A stretch of 64,000 bases of DNA from Aliishimia sp963678085 (GTDB taxonomy: Bacteria > Pseudomonadota > Alphaproteobacteria > Rhodobacterales > Rhodobacteraceae), in assembly GCA_963678085.1 (NCBI GenBank), contig OY782680.1:2294001-2358000 (forward strand), written 5' to 3'. Position 1 is the first letter of the stretch; every line of letters begins with the position of its first letter. Under the pieces are notes generated by a model. It did not search any database. It had not been told where the DNA came from and was given only the letters and a program-made list of their open reading frames with translations. Below are positions 46,469 to 55,299 of the stretch, one piece after another. Position numbers and translations under genes: made by a program.

Positions 46469-48820
46469 ATGCGAATATTGTCTTCTCTTTGGCTGATGCT
46501 GTCATGTCTGGCAGGCGCCGTGGTTCTGATCACTCTGCTCATCGGAGCGGTCGGCATTTTTGGTGCCCGAGGTATCACAGCCGAGATTAGCGCCGCGCGC
46601 GAGCTTGATGTGCCCGTTGCAACATCTGCCTCAGCGCTATCAGAGGCGGCGGCACAATTAGAGACCACGGTTGTGGCCTACTTAGCACAACGCCAGACAG
46701 ATGAAGCGGCCGAAGCGTCTATTGCGACACTCGAACAAGAGCTTGCCGCATCTGTCGCGTCATTCCCAGAATTAGAGGAGCAATTTAACGAATTGCATGC
46801 GGCTCTAGCTCTTACGCTAGACGCACATAGGGCGGCCTCAAATTATGTCTTTATGTTCGACGATCAAGAATATAGCATCGTGGATTTTCTATACCGGATG
46901 GCGGTCGAAATCGCGCGTTATGAAAAATCAGTCAGTGATGCAGTGCGTTTTGGCGTGTTCGATGGCCTCTTGCTTGACCCCAATCAAACGTCACTTGCTC
47001 AGTGGGCCGCTACCTATCCTGCACCAGACGAAGAATTCGCCGACCTCATTGCGGATGTCCTTAAGAGGCAAGGCGATGTGGTCGAACATGTCGCCGAAAA
47101 AATCGTCGCAAAGCCAGATCGAGCGGAAGCACAATTTGTCCGCATGCAATCACGGCGCACGCCCAAACTCGCCAAAGCTTTCGATGCTCTCCTTACGGCG
47201 TCCGAAACGCGTTACCGCGCGTTGAACACCGCAAAAGAACGCGAACTCGCCCGTATGCGCGAGAGCTTGAAAGGCTTCATCACCAACACACGGGCCAAGC
47301 AATCCGAAGCCATGCAAGGCCTGACAAGGTCTGTCCAGCATGCTGAAAACAGCGGCCGCGCGGTGGTAACATTATCCATTATCGTCCTGTCGGTCGGCCT
47401 ATGCGCCGCAATAGGCGCCTCGGTCTTCGCGGCCCGCTGGATCGGTGCGCCAATCGCAAAACTGGCTCAGGTCATTGACACGCTCGCAGGGCGCAATTTT
47501 GATATCACGATCCCGTTCACCTCTCGAGCAGACGAAATCGGACGCATTGCTCGCGCTGCAGAGAACTTCCGCGTCACTGGCCTCGAACATGTCGCCATGG
47601 AAGAAGAGCAAAAAGCCGCGCAAGAACGCGAGCAACAGTTAGAGCGTCAACGCCAACAGGATATCGCCGAGCGCCAAGAAACCGAAAAGCAACGCGCCGA
47701 AGCCGAAAAAAATGAGCTTGCCGCGCGCAGCAAAGCGGAGGCACGTGCCGCCGAAGAGGTCAGCGCCCTTGTACAATCATGGGTAAATGGTGATTTTGAG
47801 CATGAGCTTTCGCTGGACGACAAGGACGGAATCTATGCAGAGCTATGTAGCGGGCTGAACCAAGTGGGCCGCAGCACACGAGAAGTATTAACCGATATCC
47901 GCGCAGCTCTTTCTTCTCTCGCTGAGGGAGATCTGACCTATGAGACCACAGCTAACTACCGCGGGATCTATGCAGAGATTGCACACGACCTGGATAATTG
48001 CATTCAAAGCATGTCTCAAGCTGTCAATGCAATTCGGAACGCAAGCGACATTGTTGACTCAAATTGCAATGAACTCAGCGCAGCCACACAAGAGCTTGCT
48101 GTCCGCACCGAGAAAAATGCGAGCACATTAGAGGCAACGGCTTCAGCGACAAAAGGCGCGGTCTCCAAACTTCGCGAAGCAGAACAGTCGGCGAATCTTG
48201 CGGATCAAGTGATGCGAGACATTCGTGAATGCGCAGCATCAGGAACAACCATCATGAGCGAAGCCGTTGACGCGATGGGGCAACTTGAAACATCGTCTCA
48301 CGGCATACGGAAAATCATCGAAGTCATTGAGGGGATTTCATTCCAAACCAATCTTCTGGCGCTGAACGCGGGCGTTGAAGCGGCGCGCGCCGGAGAGGCC
48401 GGGCGCGGATTTGCCGTCGTCGCCACAGAAGTGCGCGCCCTCGCCGCCCGCTCATCGGACGCGGTACGCGAAATTGAGGACCTCATCAACACAAGCGCAA
48501 GTCATGTAGAAAACGGCGTGTCGCTGGTTGATCAAACTGGCGAAGCCCTGAAAGAAATCGCCACCTCGGTAGAAAGCGCATCAGATCGAATAAACCAATT
48601 GCTCAATGGATCAATAGACGCAGCCAGAATCGTGTCAGAGATCAGTGAGCGCACATCAGAGTTAGATCGCACGACCCAACAAAATGCAGCCATGTTCGAG
48701 GAAGCCAGCGCCGCCGTGCACTCACTACGTGGGCAATCAAAATCACTCGTCACAACCATAGGAAGATTTTCCCTGAAGGAAGCGCCAATTTCGGATAACA
48801 GTTTCACAACAGCAGCTTAG
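46469..48820 (+). CDS. methyl-accepting chemotaxis protein
   Basis: 783 residues from ATG 46469 with an AAGG ribosome binding site; the longer open frame upstream overlaps the previous gene. Membrane segment at residues about 7-32, a large helical periplasmic domain (to about 305), a second membrane segment (VVTLSIIVLSVGLCAAIGASV), HAMP (PIAKLAQVIDTLAGRNF), a long Glu/Gln/Arg coiled coil, a second HAMP-like stretch (LVQSWVNGDFEHELSLDD) and the signalling hairpin (FQTNLLALNAGVEAARAGEAG). It relays to CheW/CheA. No CheR pentapeptide is seen at the C-terminus. No che genes are adjacent. Confidence 0.94.
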   Translation: MRILSSLWLMLSCLAGAVVLITLLIGAVGIFGARGITAEISAARELDVPVATSASALSEAAAQLETTVVAYLAQRQTDEAAEASIATLEQELAASVASFPELEEQFNELHAALALTLDAHRAASNYVFMFDDQEYSIVDFLYRMAVEIARYEKSVSDAVRFGVFDGLLLDPNQTSLAQWAATYPAPDEEFADLIADVLKRQGDVVEHVAEKIVAKPDRAEAQFVRMQSRRTPKLAKAFDALLTASETRYRALNTAKERELARMRESLKGFITNTRAKQSEAMQGLTRSVQHAENSGRAVVTLSIIVLSVGLCAAIGASVFAARWIGAPIAKLAQVIDTLAGRNFDITIPFTSRADEIGRIARAAENFRVTGLEHVAMEEEQKAAQEREQQLERQRQQDIAERQETEKQRAEAEKNELAARSKAEARAAEEVSALVQSWVNGDFEHELSLDDKDGIYAELCSGLNQVGRSTREVLTDIRAALSSLAEGDLTYETTANYRGIYAEIAHDLDNCIQSMSQAVNAIRNASDIVDSNCNELSAATQELAVRTEKNASTLEATASATKGAVSKLREAEQSANLADQVMRDIRECAASGTTIMSEAVDAMGQLETSSHGIRKIIEVIEGISFQTNLLALNAGVEAARAGEAGRGFAVVATEVRALAARSSDAVREIEDLINTSASHVENGVSLVDQTGEALKEIATSVESASDRINQLLNGSIDAARIVSEISERTSELDRTTQQNAAMFEEASAAVHSLRGQSKSLVTTIGRFSLKEAPISDNSFTTAA

Positions 48821-49013
48821 CATGGAGCACCCAGTCGGCCCGAAAACCGCGCGCTTGTTTTCCAGCAAATGGAAGTTGTCCCGATATGACTTGATAGTTC
48901 ATCTTCTTTAAGAGCCGGAAGCGCTCCTTTCGCACCATGCCTGGCGCCCGTTGACCTGCCACGGGATCTTTCCTGCAGTTGGAATTAGAGTCCGCCCAAC
49001 AAAGGGGCGAACA

Positions 49014-49283
49014 ATGAAGCGAACGAGGATACAGCGAAGAACAGATCATCGGCATCTTGACCAAGCATGAGGCCGGGGCAAAGTGCGACGATTTATGCTG
49101 CGAGCACGGCATGTGGGACGGGACAGTCTACGCCTGGAAGGCCAAATATGACAACGTCCGACACCGAGCGGCTGAAAGCGCTTGAAGACGGGAATGCCTG
49201 ATTGAAGAAGCTCTTGGCCGAGCAGATGCTCGAAGCTGCGGCGGTGAAACGGTTCTTGGCAAAAAATGGTGAGGCCCGCCATG
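49014..49283 (+). pseudogene. IS3 orfA (helix-turn-helix) remnant
   Basis: Starts MKRTR; after one frameshift near 49030 it reads EEQIIGILTKHEAGAKCDDL and EHGMWDGTVYAWKAKY, then in another frame ERLKALEDGNA, stop, LKKLLAEQMLEAAAVK. This is the IS3 orfA product with at least two frameshifts and an in-frame stop. Confidence 0.75.
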
Positions 49284-49640
49284 AAACGCGCCGCCATTGC
49301 GCATCTGGAGGCCCGGATGGGTCTGTCGGAACGGCGGGCCTGTCAGATTGTCGGCGCGGATCGCAAGATGGTCCGCTACCGCTTCGTCCGACGGCCCGAG
49401 ACGGCGGTGCGCAAGCGGCGCGCCAAGCGCAAGGGCATTAGATTTCGTGCATGACCAACAACTCGCCCGCGGGCGGCGGTTTCGCATCCTGAAATCGGCT
49501 ACCGGACGCCCAAAGCATTCGCCGAGGACCAGCTCACTGTAACCGACAGCCGCGCTGCGTCACTTGATAACTTCGCGCATGTGTTGATTGCCCACCTGCG
49601 CCAATCGGCGTATCAACCCAAAGGGCTCTGGTTCCGGCTG
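49266..49640 (+). pseudogene. IS3 orfB (DDE transposase) remnant with internal deletion
   Basis: Reads MKRAAIAHLEARMGLSERRA, CQIVGADRKMVRYR, then jumps to RKRRAKRKG, a short RGRRFRIL, and near the right end EIGYRTPKAF-like residues. Conserved catalytic acidic residues are lost, so it cannot transpose on its own. Confidence 0.7.
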
Positions 49641-49663
49641 GGTGAAAGTTCGCAGGAAGGTCA

Positions 49664-49966
49664 ATTGCCGTTTAACGCCAAGACATTGCCAGTCTTCTTC
49701 TCTTGCATCTAGCCGGCAATATTTCGTTGACACACCATTGCACCTAGAGTGATGATAGCCCCCTTGAGATAAAGCAAATCCAGCTTGCGCAAGAATTCCA
49801 ACTTTGCCAGCCCATATCGATTGATATCAACAAAGCTTTCGCAGCCACAGATGACGCTGAACAGGCTTAACAACAGGATTTCACCTAAGGGATAGCGAAC
49901 CTGCGCCTGCTGCCGTGGGTCTTCTAAAGTGGATATAACTGACTGAAGCAATAGCGCTTTATCCAT
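49664..49966 (-). pseudogene. ISAs1 family transposase remnant
   Basis: From ATG 49966 it reads MDKALLLQSVISTLEDPRQQ and the N-terminal DDE_Tnp-associated segment (YPLGEILLLSLFSVICGCESFVDI), then skips most of the middle, joining EFLRKL to DLLYLKGAIITLGAMVCQRNIAG. A stop is followed by EKKTGNVLALNGN, again ISAs1-like, up to the IS3 end at 49663. The rest of the transposase is absent, as if removed when the IS3 element or a deletion arrived. Confidence 0.7.
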
Positions 49967-50095
49967 AATGTTGGCCGCCACCTTGCCAGACTTGCAATCC
50001 TTGAAACAGACAATACGATTGTCTGAAAACTTCATCCGCTATCCCGGCATTCTCCTTGACAGGACGTATCTTGTCCGATTAACAAGGCACAACCT

Positions 50096-50119
50096 CCGGA
50101 GAGCCATGCCCTCCGGTCC
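50096..50119. repeat. short hairpin upstream of ffh
   Basis: CCGGAG and CTCCGG around a GCCATGCC-type loop. No U-run on either side. It lies in the 280-base stretch before ffh. This stretch shows no SRP RNA signature (no GGAAG/AGCAG tetraloop region). Confidence 0.35.
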
Positions 50120-50244
50120 TTTGGCATATGCCGGGATCGCCCTCCATTAGCGCGTCGCGCCCATGGGGGCCTTTGCATTTGCATGATTGCCGCCTCGCAC
50201 TTAACTGTGGGGCATGATGAGATAAGGCATAGGAGCCGAGCTGA

Positions 50245-51744
50245 ATGTTTGAAAATCTCTCCGAACGTCTATCGGGCGTTTTTGATCGGCTCACCAAGCA
50301 GGGCGCGCTCTCCCAAGATGATGTAAAATCTGCCCTGCGCGAAGTGCGCATTGCTCTGCTCGAAGCCGATGTATCCCTGCCGGTGGCGCGCGATTTCATC
50401 AAAAAGGTTCAAGAAGAGGCAACGGGGCAAGCGGTCACCAAATCGGTCACCCCCGGCCAGCAGGTCGTGAAAATTGTGCATGACGCTTTGGTTGATGTTT
50501 TGCGCGGTGAGGGCGAGCCTGGGGCGCTTAAGATTGACAATCCCCCTGCTCCGCTGCTCATGGTTGGACTGCAAGGGGGCGGCAAAACCACCACCACTGC
50601 CAAGCTTGCCAAACGGCTGAAAGATCGTGAGGGCAAGAAAGTCCTCATGGCCTCGCTTGATGTGACCCGCCCTGCCGCGATGGAGCAGCTGGCCATTTTA
50701 GGCATGCAGATCGGCGTTGATACCCTGCCTATCGTTCCGGGCGAAACCCCGGTCGCAATCGCCAAACGCGCCAAAACCCAAGCGGGCCTTGGGGGGTATG
50801 ATGTCTATATGCTCGATACCGCGGGCCGTCTGTCCATTGATGATGCGCTTATGGCGCAGGTTGAAGCGGTGCGCGATGTCGCCAACCCCAGAGAAACCTT
50901 GCTTGTTGTGGATGGCCTAACCGGCCAAGACGCGGTGCATACGGCGGAAAACTTTGACAACCGCATTGGCATTACCGGCGTCGTGCTCACCCGGATGGAT
51001 GGCGATGGGCGCGGCGGTGCGGCACTGTCCATGCGCGCGGTCACTGGCAAGCCGATCAAATTTGTCGGCCTTGGCGAAAAGATGGATGCGCTGGAAACCT
51101 TTGAGCCAGAGCGCATCGCCGGCCGCATCCTTGGCATGGGCGATATCGTTAGCCTGGTGGAAAAGGCGCAAGAAACCATCGAGGCCGAGCAAGCCGAAAA
51201 GATGATGCGCCGGATGGCCAAAGGTCAGTTCAATATGAACGATCTCAAATCCCAGCTTGAGCAAATGCAAAAGATGGGCGGCATGGAAGGCATGATGGGC
51301 ATGCTGCCGGGCATGGGCAAAATGGCCAAGCAGATTGAGGAGGCCGGTTTTGACGACAAGATCCTCAAACGCCAAATCGCCATGATCCAATCCATGACCA
51401 AAAAAGAACGCGCAGCGCCACAAATCCTGCAAGCCTCGCGCAAAAAACGCATCGCAGCGGGCTCGGGCATGCAGGTCTCCGACTTGAACAAACTGCTCAA
51501 GATGCACCGGCAAATGGCCGATATGATGAAAAAACTCGGCAAAGGCAAAGGCGGCATGATGAAAAAGGCCATGCAAGCGATGATGGGCGGCAAAGGAGCC
51601 ATGCCCGGAATGCCAGGGGATATGGATCCCAAACAGATTGAGGCTGCCGCCAAGGCAATGGGGGGAGGCATGCCCGGCGGCCTACCAGGGCTTGGCGGTA
51701 TGTCGCTGCCCTCGGGCCTCTCTGGTCTGGGGAAAAAGCGATGA
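50245..51744 (+). CDS. ffh: signal recognition particle protein Ffh
   Basis: 499 residues. N domain, then GTPase: G1 GLQGGGKTTTTAKL, G3 LDTAGRL, G4 TRMDGDGRGGAAL, followed by the Met-rich M domain with GGMEGMMGMLPGMGKM and a C-terminal Gly/Met/Pro extension (GGGMPGGLPGLGG). It binds SRP RNA and signal sequences and delivers ribosomes to FtsY. It leads the unit with two acetyltransferases, chorismate mutase and rpsP. The IS remnants lie directly upstream. Confidence 0.98.
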   Translation: MFENLSERLSGVFDRLTKQGALSQDDVKSALREVRIALLEADVSLPVARDFIKKVQEEATGQAVTKSVTPGQQVVKIVHDALVDVLRGEGEPGALKIDNPPAPLLMVGLQGGGKTTTTAKLAKRLKDREGKKVLMASLDVTRPAAMEQLAILGMQIGVDTLPIVPGETPVAIAKRAKTQAGLGGYDVYMLDTAGRLSIDDALMAQVEAVRDVANPRETLLVVDGLTGQDAVHTAENFDNRIGITGVVLTRMDGDGRGGAALSMRAVTGKPIKFVGLGEKMDALETFEPERIAGRILGMGDIVSLVEKAQETIEAEQAEKMMRRMAKGQFNMNDLKSQLEQMQKMGGMEGMMGMLPGMGKMAKQIEEAGFDDKILKRQIAMIQSMTKKERAAPQILQASRKKRIAAGSGMQVSDLNKLLKMHRQMADMMKKLGKGKGGMMKKAMQAMMGGKGAMPGMPGDMDPKQIEAAAKAMGGGMPGGLPGLGGMSLPSGLSGLGKKR

Positions 51745-51865
51745 TTATGCGGCGCATAGATATAGTCACGCCCCCAACGCCTCTGCGGGGCGGCGCGAAG
51801 GCGCAGCCTGAGCCAAACATCATGTCGCGCGCCAGCGCGTCCGCTTGATAAAGAGCTGCTTGAAA

Positions 51866-52411
51866 ATGCCCTCCGCCATGTCCCCACGCCTTGAAACAGA
51901 GCGCCTCATCCTCAAAGCCCCCGAGGCGGATGATCTGGTGTTTTGGATGAAGTTCCTCACCACAGAGCGCAGCCAATATATGGGCGGCGGGCCAGAGGTT
52001 GGGCTCGGCGAGATTTGGCGCCAAGTCGCGGTTTTCTTTGCCCATTGGCAAATTCACGGCTTCGGGCAATATGTTATATATTCCAAAGACAGCCCAATTC
52101 CGATTGGGGCCGCAGGCATAAACTACCCGTTTGACTGGCCCGAGAAAGAGCTTGTTTATGCCCTCTGGGATCCCGCGTCCGAGGGCAATGGCTTCGCGCG
52201 CGAAGCGGTCCTTGCGATCATACCCCATCTCTATGACGATCTTAACTGGGATCCGCTGGTCAGCTATATTCACCAAGACAATGCGCCCTCTTTCGCATTT
52301 GCGGAAAGACTCGGCGCAAAGCCCGACCCAGACGCCGATACCCCCGTCGAAATCGCCCGCGTGTTGCGCTACCCCGCCACCAGCACAGCCATACAAGAAG
52401 CCGCCACATGA
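51866..52411 (+). CDS. GNAT family N-acetyltransferase (first of tandem pair)
   Basis: 181 residues from ATG 51866. RimJ/RimL-like opening (LETERLILKAPEADDLVFW), IGAAGINYPFDWPEKELVYAL, and the acetyl-CoA loop region GNGFAREAVLAIIPHLYDDL. It transfers acetyl groups to an unknown amine. It resembles the next gene (shared ERLTLR/ERLILK and WPEKE motifs), which overlaps it by four bases, so the two arose by duplication. Confidence 0.9.
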   Translation: MPSAMSPRLETERLILKAPEADDLVFWMKFLTTERSQYMGGGPEVGLGEIWRQVAVFFAHWQIHGFGQYVIYSKDSPIPIGAAGINYPFDWPEKELVYALWDPASEGNGFAREAVLAIIPHLYDDLNWDPLVSYIHQDNAPSFAFAERLGAKPDPDADTPVEIARVLRYPATSTAIQEAAT

Positions 52412-52944
52412 CCCCAATCCCAACCCTCATCACCGAGCGCCTAACCCTGCGTGCCCCTTGCCTTGAGGATTTTGAACCTCTTGCCGCATTTTATGCCTCT
52501 GATCGTTCGCGCTTCGTGGGCGGGCCAGCCAGCAAGGAAACCACCTGGCGCAGCCTCGCCACGGAAATCGGCCATTGGAGCCTGCGCGGATATGGCCGCT
52601 GGAGCGTGATTGAAACCGCGACAGGTAACATGGCGGGTATGATCGGCCTATGGAATCCCCATGGTTGGCCCGAAAAAGAGATTGGCTGGGATCTCATGAA
52701 CGGATTTGAGGGCAAGGGTTACGCCACCGAAGCCGCTCTTGCAGCGCGCAACTACGCTTATGAAACCTTGGGCTGGAGCACGGCGATTAGCCTAGTGGCC
52801 ATCGGCAATGACGGCTCCGCGCGCTTGGCCCTGCGGCTGGGCTGTACTGAAGAGCCCGAGGGCTTTACCCATGAACGTTGGGGTAAAATGCGTGTCTTTC
52901 GCCATCCTGCCCCAAACCCGCCTTCTTTGGAACCGGAGAGCTAG
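52408..52944 (+). CDS. GNAT family N-acetyltransferase (second of tandem pair)
   Basis: 178 residues, ATGA overlap with the previous gene. LITERLTLRAPCLEDFEPL, NMAGMIGLWNPHGWPEKEIGW, and the CoA site GFEGKGYATEAALAARNYAYE are clear. Substrate unknown. Position between ffh and chorismate mutase is one I associate with Rhodobacteraceae. It ends three bases before the chorismate mutase start. Confidence 0.92.
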   Translation: MTPIPTLITERLTLRAPCLEDFEPLAAFYASDRSRFVGGPASKETTWRSLATEIGHWSLRGYGRWSVIETATGNMAGMIGLWNPHGWPEKEIGWDLMNGFEGKGYATEAALAARNYAYETLGWSTAISLVAIGNDGSARLALRLGCTEEPEGFTHERWGKMRVFRHPAPNPPSLEPES

Positions 52945-52946
52945 AT

Positions 52947-53255
52947 ATGAGTGATGCGATAACAGACGACGCCGCACGCGCATCTGAAATCCTCGCCAAC
53001 CATCGCGCGAGCATTGATCGGCTGGATGCAATTCTTGTCTACACTTTGGGCGAGCGCTTTAAGCATACCCAAGCCGTGGGCAAGCTTAAGGCAGAGCATG
53101 ACCTGCCCCCGTCCGATCCTTCGCGCGAGGCGCGGCAGATCACACGGCTCGAAAATTTGGCACATGAAGCGGATCTTGATCCCGAATTTGCCAAGAAGTT
53201 TCTGAACTTCATCATCGCTGAAGTTATTCAGCACCATAAATCCCACCAATCCTGA
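52947..53255 (+). CDS. chorismate mutase (AroQ type)
   Basis: 102 residues, all helical. Key parts: RASIDRLDAILVYTLGERF (substrate Arg and acidic residues), VGKLKAEHDLPPSDPSREARQI and the final helix FLNFIIAEVIQHHKSHQ. It converts chorismate to prephenate for phenylalanine and tyrosine. A stand-alone mutase, not fused to prephenate dehydratase. Translated right after the GNAT gene. Confidence 0.93.
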   Translation: MSDAITDDAARASEILANHRASIDRLDAILVYTLGERFKHTQAVGKLKAEHDLPPSDPSREARQITRLENLAHEADLDPEFAKKFLNFIIAEVIQHHKSHQS

Positions 53256-53301
53256 GCGGAGCAGAACGCGCCCTCACCCAGCCATTTCTAGGAGAACACA
53301 C

Positions 53302-53652
53302 ATGGCAATGAAAATCAGACTGGCCCGCGGCGGCTCAAAAAAACGTCCCTTCTATCGCATCGTTGCGGCCGATAGCCGTATGCCCCGCGATGGTCGCTTT
53401 ATCGAAAAGCTCGGCACCTATAACCCGCTTTTGCCAAAAGACAGCGAAGAGCGCGTGAAAATGAACATGGAGCGCGTGCAATACTGGCTCGGTCAGGGCG
53501 CGCAGCCCACGGACCGGATCGCGCGTATGCTTGAGGCCGCTGGCGTTCGCGACAAGAAAGAGCGCAGCAATCCAAAGAAGGGCACTCCGGGCAAAAAAGC
53601 TCAGGAACGCGCCGAAGAGAAAGCAGCCAAAGCCGCCGAAGCTGCAGAATAA
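53302..53652 (+). CDS. rpsP: 30S ribosomal protein S16
   Basis: 116 residues; a second ATG two codons in is an alternative start. The core (KIRLARGGSKKRPFYRIVAADSR, then YNPLLP, RVQYWLGQGAQPTDRIARML) is full S16. A Lys/Glu/Ala-rich extension (KAQERAEEKAAKAAEAAE) adds about 30 residues. A terminator follows, so rimM, trmD and rplS are not transcribed from here. Confidence 0.97.
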   Translation: MAMKIRLARGGSKKRPFYRIVAADSRMPRDGRFIEKLGTYNPLLPKDSEERVKMNMERVQYWLGQGAQPTDRIARMLEAAGVRDKKERSNPKKGTPGKKAQERAEEKAAKAAEAAE

Positions 53653-53657
53653 AACCA

Positions 53658-53692
53658 AAGCCCTCGCAAGATACCTGCGGGGGCTTATTTTC
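53658..53692 (+). terminator. terminator after rpsP
   Basis: AAGCCCTCGCA and TGCGGGGGCTT (53658-53668 with 53676-53686) pair over 11 bases with one G-U, a 7-base loop, then ATTTTCTT. It closes the ffh-rpsP unit. Confidence 0.88.
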
Positions 53693-53902
53693 TTGGCCCA
53701 CCAAAGCATTACAGACTGTTTTCGCCAAGCTTTTCACCCGATAATTTAAAGCAAATTTTCGACAGATAAACCGCGGTATGTCGCATTTCGTCGCGGCGAG
53801 TGCGGTGCATGTCGCTATTGATCATTCGCTCGGTGCCATAACCTCGCTACATGGTTTAATGGGGACCCGAGATTTGGTGCGGGTACAACAAGGGAACACA
53901 CC

Positions 53903-54604
53903 ATGTCAGATCAAGAAGATGAAATCATTCTCTCCGAGCTCGATGATGAAGAGCTTGTGCAACAGATGTTTGATGACCTGTATGACGGGTTGAAAGAAGA
54001 GATTGAAGAGGGTGTAAACATCTTGCTTGAACGCGGATGGGCCCCTTATCGCATCCTAACCGAAGCGCTCGTTGGCGGGATGAAAATCGTCGGTGATGAT
54101 TTCCGCGATGGGATCCTATTCGTGCCTGAGGTTTTGCTTGCGGCGAATGCGATGAAGGGCGGGATGTTCATCCTCAAGCCCCTTTTGGCGGAAACCGGCG
54201 CACCGCGCGTTGGCAAAATGGTCATCGGCACCGTGAAGGGCGATATTCACGATATCGGCAAAAACCTCGTTTCGATGATGATGGAAGGCGCCGGATTCGA
54301 AGTGGTTGACCTGGGAATCAACAACGCCGTCGAAGCCTATATGGAAGCATTGGAAGCCGAAGAGCCTGATATTCTTGGCATGTCCGCCCTGCTCACAACC
54401 ACGATGCCTTACATGAAAGTGGTGATCGACACGATGGTCGAGCAAGGCAAGCGGGATGATTATATCGTTCTTGTTGGCGGCGCGCCGTTGAATGAAGAAT
54501 TCGGCAAAGCGATTGGTGCCGACGCCTATTGCCGGGATGCTGCAGTCGCCGTTGAAACTGCGAAAGAATGGGTTGCGCGCAAGCACAATCAGATGAGCGC
54601 CTAG
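53903..54604 (+). CDS. B12-binding corrinoid protein of methyltransfer systems
   Basis: 233 residues. N-terminal helical cap (ILLERGWAPYRILTEAL, GGMKIVGDDFRDGILFVPEVLLAA), then the Rossmann cobalamin domain with GTVKGDIHDIGKNLV (DxHxxG, His binds cobalt), GMSALLTTTMPYM and VLVGGAPLN. Relatives (MtbC/MttC, MtgC) accept a methyl group from a methylamine or betaine through an MttB-like enzyme. The usual methyltransferase gene is not next to it. DUF1638 follows by 57 bases, an association known for such systems. Confidence 0.93.
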   Translation: MSDQEDEIILSELDDEELVQQMFDDLYDGLKEEIEEGVNILLERGWAPYRILTEALVGGMKIVGDDFRDGILFVPEVLLAANAMKGGMFILKPLLAETGAPRVGKMVIGTVKGDIHDIGKNLVSMMMEGAGFEVVDLGINNAVEAYMEALEAEEPDILGMSALLTTTMPYMKVVIDTMVEQGKRDDYIVLVGGAPLNEEFGKAIGADAYCRDAAVAVETAKEWVARKHNQMSA

Positions 54605-54661
54605 CACTTCACCAAATGCGTGATCCCAGAGCTCTGGGCTCACGCTTGCATAGGCTATGCC

Positions 54662-55294
54662 ATGATACCTGATGACACCATCTTAGCGCAAAGCGGGCTG
54701 GATCGAACCGGCGCGGACGGTTCTATTCTACTAATCGCCTGCGGGGCACTTGCACGCGAGATCTTGGAGTTGAAATCCCAGAATCGGTGGACACATCTTG
54801 ATCTAAAATGCCTTCCGGCGAATCTCCACCTTTATCCAGATCGCATCCCAGACGCTGTGCGGCAGGCGGTTAACACCCATAAAGCTGCTTATGAGAGCAT
54901 CTTTGTGGTCTATGCCGACTGCGGAACCGGGGGCATGCTACAAAAAACCTGTGACGAGCTCGGCGTCGAGATGGTCGCAGGACCGCATTGCTATAGTTTT
55001 TTTGAAGGAAATGAAGCATTTGCCAAAGCGGATGATCCGCTCGGAACATTTTATCTCACCGACTTTTTAGTTCGGCAATTTGATGCCTTTGTGTGGCGCC
55101 CTATGGGACTTGATCGCCACCCAGAGTTACGGGATATGATTTTCGGACATTATTCAAAACTTGTGTACCAAGCTCAGACGGATGATCCACATCTGACCGA
55201 AAAGGCGAGAGAATACGCAGATCGCCTTGAGCTCAGTTTTGAAAGACGTTTTACCGGCTATGGAGACCTAACAACCGCGTTGGCAGCGCTATAG
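54662..55294 (+). CDS. DUF1638 domain protein
   Basis: 210 residues from ATG 54662; the frame is open a little upstream. Family strings are LLIACGALAREIL, LPANLHLYPDRIP, VVYADCGTGGML and AGPHCYSFFEGNEAF, with conserved Cys and His that could bind metal. The function is unknown, but the family is often linked to corrinoid methyltransferases, as here. It converges on the DUF882 gene with five bases between stops. Confidence 0.9.
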   Translation: MIPDDTILAQSGLDRTGADGSILLIACGALAREILELKSQNRWTHLDLKCLPANLHLYPDRIPDAVRQAVNTHKAAYESIFVVYADCGTGGMLQKTCDELGVEMVAGPHCYSFFEGNEAFAKADDPLGTFYLTDFLVRQFDAFVWRPMGLDRHPELRDMIFGHYSKLVYQAQTDDPHLTEKAREYADRLELSFERRFTGYGDLTTALAAL

Positions 55295-55299
55295 CGCGA

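Larger units (their letters stand above)
48952..49663 (+). mobile_element. decayed IS3 family element
   Basis: 712 bases between inverted ends starting TGACCTGCC (left) and ending AGGTCA (right, imperfect). A leader with TTAGAGTCCGCCC, common to this group, precedes an orfA remnant. IS3 elements are normally about 1.2-1.3 kb, so roughly 500 bases are missing, mainly from orfB. No target duplication is visible at its ends. Confidence 0.75.

Noticed and set aside
48804..48951. Frame on the minus strand reading MVRKERFRLLKKMNYQ and onward, left of the IS3 remnant
   Set aside because: It looks coding-like and may be a gene fragment, but I could not place it in a transposase or other family, so it is not annotated.
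50096..50200. Possible SRP RNA gene just upstream of ffh
   Set aside because: The hairpin lacks the conserved SRP RNA tetraloop and internal loop sequences, and IS debris is adjacent.
53693..53902. Possible cobalamin riboswitch before the corrinoid gene
   Set aside because: No B12-box or matching stem pattern was found in the 210-base leader.
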